Assembly: GCF_014192275.1 (NCBI RefSeq)
Contig: NZ_JACHXR010000002.1
Span: 267,583-331,582 of the forward strand
Length of the DNA: 64,000 nucleotides
Direction: 5' to 3'
Source of the DNA: Halomonas stenophila
Lineage (GTDB): Bacteria; Pseudomonadota; Gammaproteobacteria; Pseudomonadales; Halomonadaceae
In this document: positions 58,194 to 64,000 of the stretch, piece by piece
Layout of the letters: every line of letters begins with the position of its first letter
Position numbering within the stretch: position 1 is the stretch's first letter
The notes under the pieces: model-generated
The model's database searches: none
The model's input: the letters and a program-made list of their open reading frames with translations, nothing else
Told to the model about the DNA's origin: nothing
Position numbers and translations under genes: made by a program

Positions 58194-59324
58194 ATGCGGG
58201 CCATGCACGGCATGTGGCGAGACGGCAATCACTTCCAGCTGCTGCCGGAGGCGGCACGCTTCCTGCCGGCCATGTTCGAGGCGGTGGACGGCGCCCGCCA
58301 CTCGATCCTCATCGAGCTCTACCTGATGGAATCCGGGCGGCTGGCCACGGCCCTGATCGAGGTCCTGCAACGGGCCGTGGAGCGGGGCGTGACCGTGCTG
58401 CTGCTGCTCGACGGCTATGGCGCCATGGGGCTCGAGGCGGCGGATCGCCGCCGCCTGGAGGCGGGCGGCGTGGCGCTGCGCTGGTTCAATCCCCTGGGCT
58501 TGCATTCCCTGGCGCGCAACCTGACCCGCGACCATCGCAAGCTGGTGGTGGTGGACGGTAAGGTGGCCTTCACCGGCGGTTTCGGCGTGGTCGACGAGTT
58601 CCTCGATGCCTGGTACGAGGTGGCGATGCGCATCGAGGGGCCGGTGGTGTCCGACTGGACACGCCTGTTCTGCGCGCTCTGGGACTCGCCGATGACCCGG
58701 GGCGCCGGTGCCCCCGAACTGGTGCGCGGCCTGGACGTGTCCACCGCCAGCGACGACGGTTATGGCGGCATGCGCGGGCGAGTGGTCTGGGGCCAGGGCT
58801 ATCGCTACCAGGCCATCCGCCATTCGCTGCAGCGCCAGGTGAGTGGGGCGAGGCGGCGCATCTGGATCTGCACCCCCTACTTCGTGCCGACCCTGAGCCT
58901 GCGCCTGCGCCTGGCGCGGGCCGCCCGCCGCGGCGTCGAGGTCTGCCTGCTGCTGCCCGGCGAGAGCCATGACCATCCGGGAGTGCGCTATGCCGGTCAG
59001 CGCTTCTACGGGCGCCTGCTGCGGGCGGGGGTGCGCATCTTCGAGTTTCAGCCGTCGTTCATCCACGCCAAGTTCACCCTCGCCGACGACTGGGTCAGCC
59101 TGGGCTCCTGCAACTTCGATCACTGGAGCCTGCAGTGGAACCTGGAGGCCAACCAGGAGGTGGAGGATGCCCGCTTCGCCGAGGAGGTGGCCGCGCTGTT
59201 CCGGCGCAACTTCGCTGCCAGCCACGAGATCCACCACGCGATGTGGCTGCGCCGTCCCCGCTGGCAGCGCCTCAAGGAGTGGCTGTTCGGCACCCTGGAC
59301 GGGCTGCTGACCCGGCTGAGATGA
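58194..59324 (+). CDS. Phospholipase D-superfamily cardiolipin synthase (ClsB-like)
   Basis: Protein of about 376 residues with two HKD motifs, HRKLVVVDGKVAFTGG and HAKFTLADDWVSLGSCN, the paired catalytic half-sites of PLD-type cardiolipin or phosphatidyltransferase enzymes. No N-terminal transmembrane helices, which fits ClsB rather than ClsA. The start could be ATG 58194 or 58203; neither ribosome site is strong. It is divergent from plsB. A tandem-repeat hairpin element directly follows. Confidence 0.85.
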   Translation: MRAMHGMWRDGNHFQLLPEAARFLPAMFEAVDGARHSILIELYLMESGRLATALIEVLQRAVERGVTVLLLLDGYGAMGLEAADRRRLEAGGVALRWFNPLGLHSLARNLTRDHRKLVVVDGKVAFTGGFGVVDEFLDAWYEVAMRIEGPVVSDWTRLFCALWDSPMTRGAGAPELVRGLDVSTASDDGYGGMRGRVVWGQGYRYQAIRHSLQRQVSGARRRIWICTPYFVPTLSLRLRLARAARRGVEVCLLLPGESHDHPGVRYAGQRFYGRLLRAGVRIFEFQPSFIHAKFTLADDWVSLGSCNFDHWSLQWNLEANQEVEDARFAEEVAALFRRNFAASHEIHHAMWLRRPRWQRLKEWLFGTLDGLLTRLR

Positions 59325-59442
59325 CGGGAGAACGCGGCTGCGCCGCTGTAAGAAGGAAGAGCGGCGCTTCGCGCCTGGCAGAGGGAAAAAAAGAATAGAA
59401 TTTGCTCTTCCCTCTTCCCTCTTCCCTCTTCCCTCTTCCCCC
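59325..59442. repeat. Purine-arm / tandem-pyrimidine element (locus B)
   Basis: The spacer between two convergent genes has a purine-rich left part containing GGAAGAG (59355-59361), a GGCGC-TTC-GCGCC hairpin (59363-59375) and GAGGGAAAAAAAGAA. Five perfect tandem copies of CTCTTCC (59405-59439) then run to within three bases of the next stop codon. CTCTTCC is the exact complement of the left GGAAGAG. GAGCGGCGCTTCGCGCCTGG (59359-59378) recurs at 63812 with one change. Confidence 0.75.
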
Positions 59443-60093
59443 TTACTTCTTGCGCTTGCCTCGCCCGGCCGGCGCCTTGCGCCGGGGCTTGGGCTTGGGG
59501 GTCTCGGGCGGCACCCGGTAGTGCAGGTAGAGGTCGAGCACCAGCTCCGGTAGCTGGGCCACCAGGGCCTCCAGCCGCTCGCCGTCGTTGGCCAGCTCGG
59601 CCATGTCCGGCTCCTCGGCGAACAGCCCCGAGAGCAGCATGAAGGGCAGCAGCAGGGTGGCGGCGGCCTCCTCGTCCTCGGCGAACCAGGCCGTCTCGTC
59701 GAGGAAGACCCCTTCCATGAAGCCGGCACACCAGTCGCCGATGGGTGTCTCCTCCGGGGGCAGGCCGCCCAGCGCCAGGTCGAAGGGAAGCTCGGGCAGG
59801 CCGCCGCCCTCCAGCACCGCGATGGCGTTGCGGCGCAGTGTCTCGAGCCGCCCGAGCATGGCCTCGCGCTCCGCCTCGTCGGCGAAGCTCGGCTCGCCGT
59901 GGAACAGCTCCGCCACCCAGGTGGCGGCAGGCACGTCGCGGGGCGCCACCGCCAGGGCGACCAGGAAGCCGTGGGCCCCGATCAGGTCCAGGGCATCGGC
60001 ATCGACCCGGTCGGACTCGAGGAAGTCGTCGAGCCGGTCCAGGGCCTCGTCATCGAGCAGGGGCTGGGGCTGGGGCTTGTCGGTGTCGGACAT
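59443..60093 (-). CDS. YecA/UPF0149-family protein
   Basis: Acidic protein of 216 residues with the UPF0149/YgfB-YecA helical domain (about 15-185): LDDFLESDRVDADALDLIGAHG, ELPFDLALGGLPPEETPIGDW and CAGFMEGVFLDE. It ends in a lysine/arginine-rich tail (KPKPRRKAPAGRGKRKK) instead of the SEC-C zinc motif of E. coli YecA. Function is not established. ATG 60093; convergent with the PLD gene across repeat locus B, whose pyrimidine tract ends three bases after its stop. Confidence 0.8.
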   Translation of the reverse strand: MSDTDKPQPQPLLDDEALDRLDDFLESDRVDADALDLIGAHGFLVALAVAPRDVPAATWVAELFHGEPSFADEAEREAMLGRLETLRRNAIAVLEGGGLPELPFDLALGGLPPEETPIGDWCAGFMEGVFLDETAWFAEDEEAAATLLLPFMLLSGLFAEEPDMAELANDGERLEALVAQLPELVLDLYLHYRVPPETPKPKPRRKAPAGRGKRKK

Positions 60094-60236
60094 GGGGTCT
60101 CTCGTCGGCTGTCTCGGGCGTCGGGCATGGGGGATCGGAGCGTTCGGCGTGCCGGTGGCGCCCGGTGCGGTGCTGGCTCACTCGTCGCGCCGGGCTCCCT
60201 TTACGCCACGGGCGCGAAACGCCATTCTAGCATCCC

Positions 60237-60797
60237 ATGACCACGCCCGCCCTGCCGACCCCCGACCCCCAATGGCTGGCCACCCTCGACCGGGCGGCCA
60301 GCCAGCACGCCCTGCATGAGCGGGTCGAGGCCGCCTGGCGGCTGTGCCGCGAGGTACATCCCGGGCTGCCGCGCCCCCGGGTGTGGCTCGACCTGCGCGG
60401 CAAGGGTGCCGGCCAGGCGCATTTCGGACGGGGCGGCCTGCGCTTCAACCCGATGCTCTTCGACGAGAATCGCCAGGCCTTCCTGGTCGAGGTGGTACCT
60501 CACGAGATGGCTCACTGGCTGGTCCATCACCTGGACGACGGCCACCTCGCACGCCCCCATGGCCATGAGTGGCAGGCGGTGATGCGCCGGCTGTTCGGCC
60601 TGGCGCCACGGGTCACCCACCGCTTCGATACCGGCCGCGCCAGTCCCGCGCCCCATCGCTACCGCTGTGGCTGCCGGGAGCATGCCTTCACCACGCGGCG
60701 TCATGCACTGGTCCGCTCGGGACGTGCCTATCGCTGCCGGCGGTGTGCCGAGACCTTGGTCTATGTTGGTCGGGCGGCCTTTGAAAAACAGTCTTAA
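60237..60797 (+). CDS. SprT-family zinc metallopeptidase-like protein
   Basis: Protein of 186 residues with the SprT zinc-binding motif HEMAH (89-93) in VEVVPHEMAHWLVHHLDDG and a C-terminal treble-clef zinc ribbon (YRCGCREHAF, YRCRRCAE). SprT-like proteins resemble Spartan/Wss1 proteases, but the bacterial role is unclear. ATG 60237; divergent from the YecA-type gene. An AT-rich 162-base spacer to acs follows. Confidence 0.88.
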   Translation: MTTPALPTPDPQWLATLDRAASQHALHERVEAAWRLCREVHPGLPRPRVWLDLRGKGAGQAHFGRGGLRFNPMLFDENRQAFLVEVVPHEMAHWLVHHLDDGHLARPHGHEWQAVMRRLFGLAPRVTHRFDTGRASPAPHRYRCGCREHAFTTRRHALVRSGRAYRCRRCAETLVYVGRAAFEKQS

Positions 60798-60959
60798 TCT
60801 ATTGTTATAAAAAAGGAAATTGTTCATACCAATGTCTAGGGGGAAGTAGGGGCGCGGGCGGTTTATGCTGGAACTACCCTAATGGCGTCGGCGGCACCAA
60901 CCACAATGCCGCCGGCTTCATCAACCTGAAGGGGCCACCCCGAGGACAGAGGCATTTCC

Positions 60960-62909
<1,950 letters not shown>

Positions 62910-62961
62910 CCGCGAGCGGCTGCCGCGCCTGGCCGGGGCAGCCCATCGGTGGGTCATCCGA

Positions 62962-62986
62962 GCCGGCCAGTGTGGCCGGCTTCTTC
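62962..62986 (+). terminator. acs terminator
   Basis: GCCGGCCA (62962-62969), loop GTG, TGGCCGGC (62973-62980), then TTCTTC. Perfect 8-bp stem about 50 bases past the acs stop. Confidence 0.82.
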
Positions 62987-63128
62987 ATGGCGCATCGAAA
63001 AATGTCGACAATGCCTGCCAAGCGCTTGGGCATCACCTTGACCATGGGGTAACATGCCGTGAAAGACGAAAGCGTCCCGCAGGCGGCGGCCGGCCCGTCC
63101 CGCTGCTCCCGGAACCGGAGGAGAATCC

Positions 63129-63791
63129 ATGGCCTTTGCCCAGAAATTCATCGTTGCCGATGACCATCCGCTGTTCCGCGCAGCCTTGACCCAGGCGCTG
63201 CGCCAGCTGGCACCCCAGGCCGAGATCGTCGAGTCCGACACCATGGAGGCCACCACCGAGGTGGTCACTCGCCACCCGGATGCCGACCTGATCCTGCTGG
63301 ACCTGCACATGCCGGGCGCCCATGGCTTCTCCGGGCTGATCCAGCTGCGTGGCCAGACCCCCGACATCCCGGTGGCGGTGGTCTCCGGCAGCGACGAGCT
63401 GCATGTGGTGCGCCGGGCCATCGACTACGGGGCCTCCGGGTTCATCCCCAAGTCGTCCTCGCTGGCGCTGATCGCCGAGGCGGTGGGCGAGATCCTCGAC
63501 GGCGAGGTGTGGTTGCCGGCGGAGATGGCCGACGCCCTGGGCGAGGGCGACGAAGAGGAGACCCGCTTCGCCGAGGCCATCGCCTCGCTGACCCCCCAGC
63601 AGTTCCGGGTGCTCAACATGCTCACCGAGGGGCTGCTCAACAAGCAGATCGCCTACGAGCTCAATGTCTCCGAGGCCACCATCAAGGCCCACGTCACCGC
63701 CATCCTGCGCAAGCTCGGCGTGCACTCCCGCACCCAGGCGGTGATCGCCGCCCAGAAGCTCGAGGTGGAGCCGCCGAAGGTCGAGTCCTGA
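63129..63791 (+). CDS. LuxR-type response regulator, CrbR/ErdR-like
   Basis: Response regulator of 220 residues: receiver domain (about 6-120) with acidic pair D11-D12, phosphoacceptor D58 in LLDLHMPG and K108 in GFIPKSS, then a LuxR/FixJ helix-turn-helix (about 150-210) with LTPQQFRVLNMLTEGLLNKQIAYELNVS. Length and position next to acs fit the CrbR/ErdR regulators that activate acs with the hybrid kinase CrbS/MxtR; no kinase gene is in the window. ATG 63129 follows GGAGGAGAATCC. A repeat-terminator element follows. Confidence 0.88.
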   Translation: MAFAQKFIVADDHPLFRAALTQALRQLAPQAEIVESDTMEATTEVVTRHPDADLILLDLHMPGAHGFSGLIQLRGQTPDIPVAVVSGSDELHVVRRAIDYGASGFIPKSSSLALIAEAVGEILDGEVWLPAEMADALGEGDEEETRFAEAIASLTPQQFRVLNMLTEGLLNKQIAYELNVSEATIKAHVTAILRKLGVHSRTQAVIAAQKLEVEPPKVES

Positions 63792-63794
63792 CCT

Positions 63795-64000
63795 CCGGTC
63801 AGTAGCTTGAAGAGCGGCGCTGCGCGCCTGGAAGCCTGAAGCTGGAAGAAAAAACGCCTCCGTGGTCTTGCCCCGGAGGCGGTTTCATTTACGCTGCTTT
63901 CCAGCTTTCCAGCTTTCCAGCTTTCCAGCTTTCCAGCTTTCCAGCTTTCCAGCTTTCCAGCTTTCCAGCTTTCCAGCTTTCCAGCTTTCCAGCTTTCCAG
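63795..64000. repeat. Purine-arm / tandem 8-mer element (locus C), continues past window
   Basis: In order: GAGCGGCGCTGCGCGCCTGG (63812-63831, one base different from locus B), the purine arm GAAGCTGGAAG, an inner terminator stem CGCCTCCG/CGGAGGCG followed by GTTTC, and then 13 perfect tandem copies of CTTTCCAG (63897-64000) running off the window end. CTTTCCAGC is nearly complementary to the purine arm GCTGGAAG. The rest of this 209-base stretch holds no gene. Confidence 0.85.

Noticed and set aside
59405..59439. Tandem 7-mers as an IS end or attachment site
   Set aside because: No transposase or integrase is nearby and no flanking target duplication is seen.
63897..64000. Tandem 8-mers as a CRISPR array
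   Set aside because: Units are contiguous with no spacers and far too short; there are no cas genes.

Overview
The window is a 64 kb stretch of GC-rich chromosomal DNA from a gammaproteobacterium, most probably a moderate halophile close to Halomonas (Halomonadaceae). This is inferred from the betT-betA choline/glycine-betaine operon, the acidic proteins, pseudomonad-like gene orders (dapA-bamC-MBL hydrolase-purC; nadC facing ampD; scpA-scpB-rluB) and the housekeeping content. It is core chromosome: no prophage, transposase, CRISPR array, plasmid gene or rRNA operon was seen. Coding density is high, and most apparent long ORFs on the opposite strands are GC-skew shadows.

Layout. 1-7.2 kb: a truncated MgtC/DUF4010 membrane protein, an SPW-repeat protein, an aconitase-family enzyme with an altered cluster motif, then an exported isoaspartyl methyltransferase coupled to a spermidine-synthase-like membrane protein. 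7.4-14 kb: Lhr helicase and an EF-G-like GTPase. 14-16.1 kb: two near-identical YbaK-type genes flanking a scar where fragments of an FAD-linked oxidase and a TetR regulator are joined. 16.1-20 kb: betT-betA. 20-22.5 kb: a structured repeat, SOS-controlled umuDC, tRNA-Thr. 22.5-27 kb: a DmdA/GcvT-like enzyme behind a hairpin-rich leader, tesB, tadA, mltF. 27-36.5 kb: purL, a zinc-ribbon gene, radD, scpA-scpB-rluB, two identical tRNA-Lys genes. 36.8-48 kb: nadA, bepA, a TusA-like gene, perM, bcp, dapA-bamC-MBL-purC, trmO, a GNAT gene, nadC and ampD. 48-53 kb: aceE-aceF. 53-64 kb: adk, tsaB-rsmJ, plsB, a cardiolipin-synthase-like gene, a YecA-type gene, a SprT-type gene, acs and a CrbR/ErdR-like response regulator.

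The genes make functional sense together. NAD synthesis (nadA, nadC), purine synthesis (purL, purC), acetyl-CoA supply (aceEF, acs), chromosome segregation (scpAB), envelope maintenance (bepA, bamC, mltF, ampD, plsB, cls), tRNA modification or proofreading (tadA, tsaB, trmO, two YbaK) and DNA repair (umuDC, radD, lhr) are all represented. Osmoprotection is represented by betT-betA only; betB and betI are not in the window.

The less ordinary signals are mostly non-coding. (i) A GACAGG/CCTGTC stem-loop element occurs in a long form upstream of umuDC and a short form between adk and tsaB. (ii) Three gene-end elements have a purine-rich arm, an inner hairpin and a pyrimidine arm; one ends in 13 or more tandem 8-mers at the window edge. 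(iii) A strongly folded leader lies before the DmdA-like gene. (iv) The YbaK duplication surrounds a deletion scar. (v) The exported PCMT and its membrane partner could be an envelope protein-repair pair that needs S-adenosylmethionine outside the cytoplasm. Database novelty could not be tested here.
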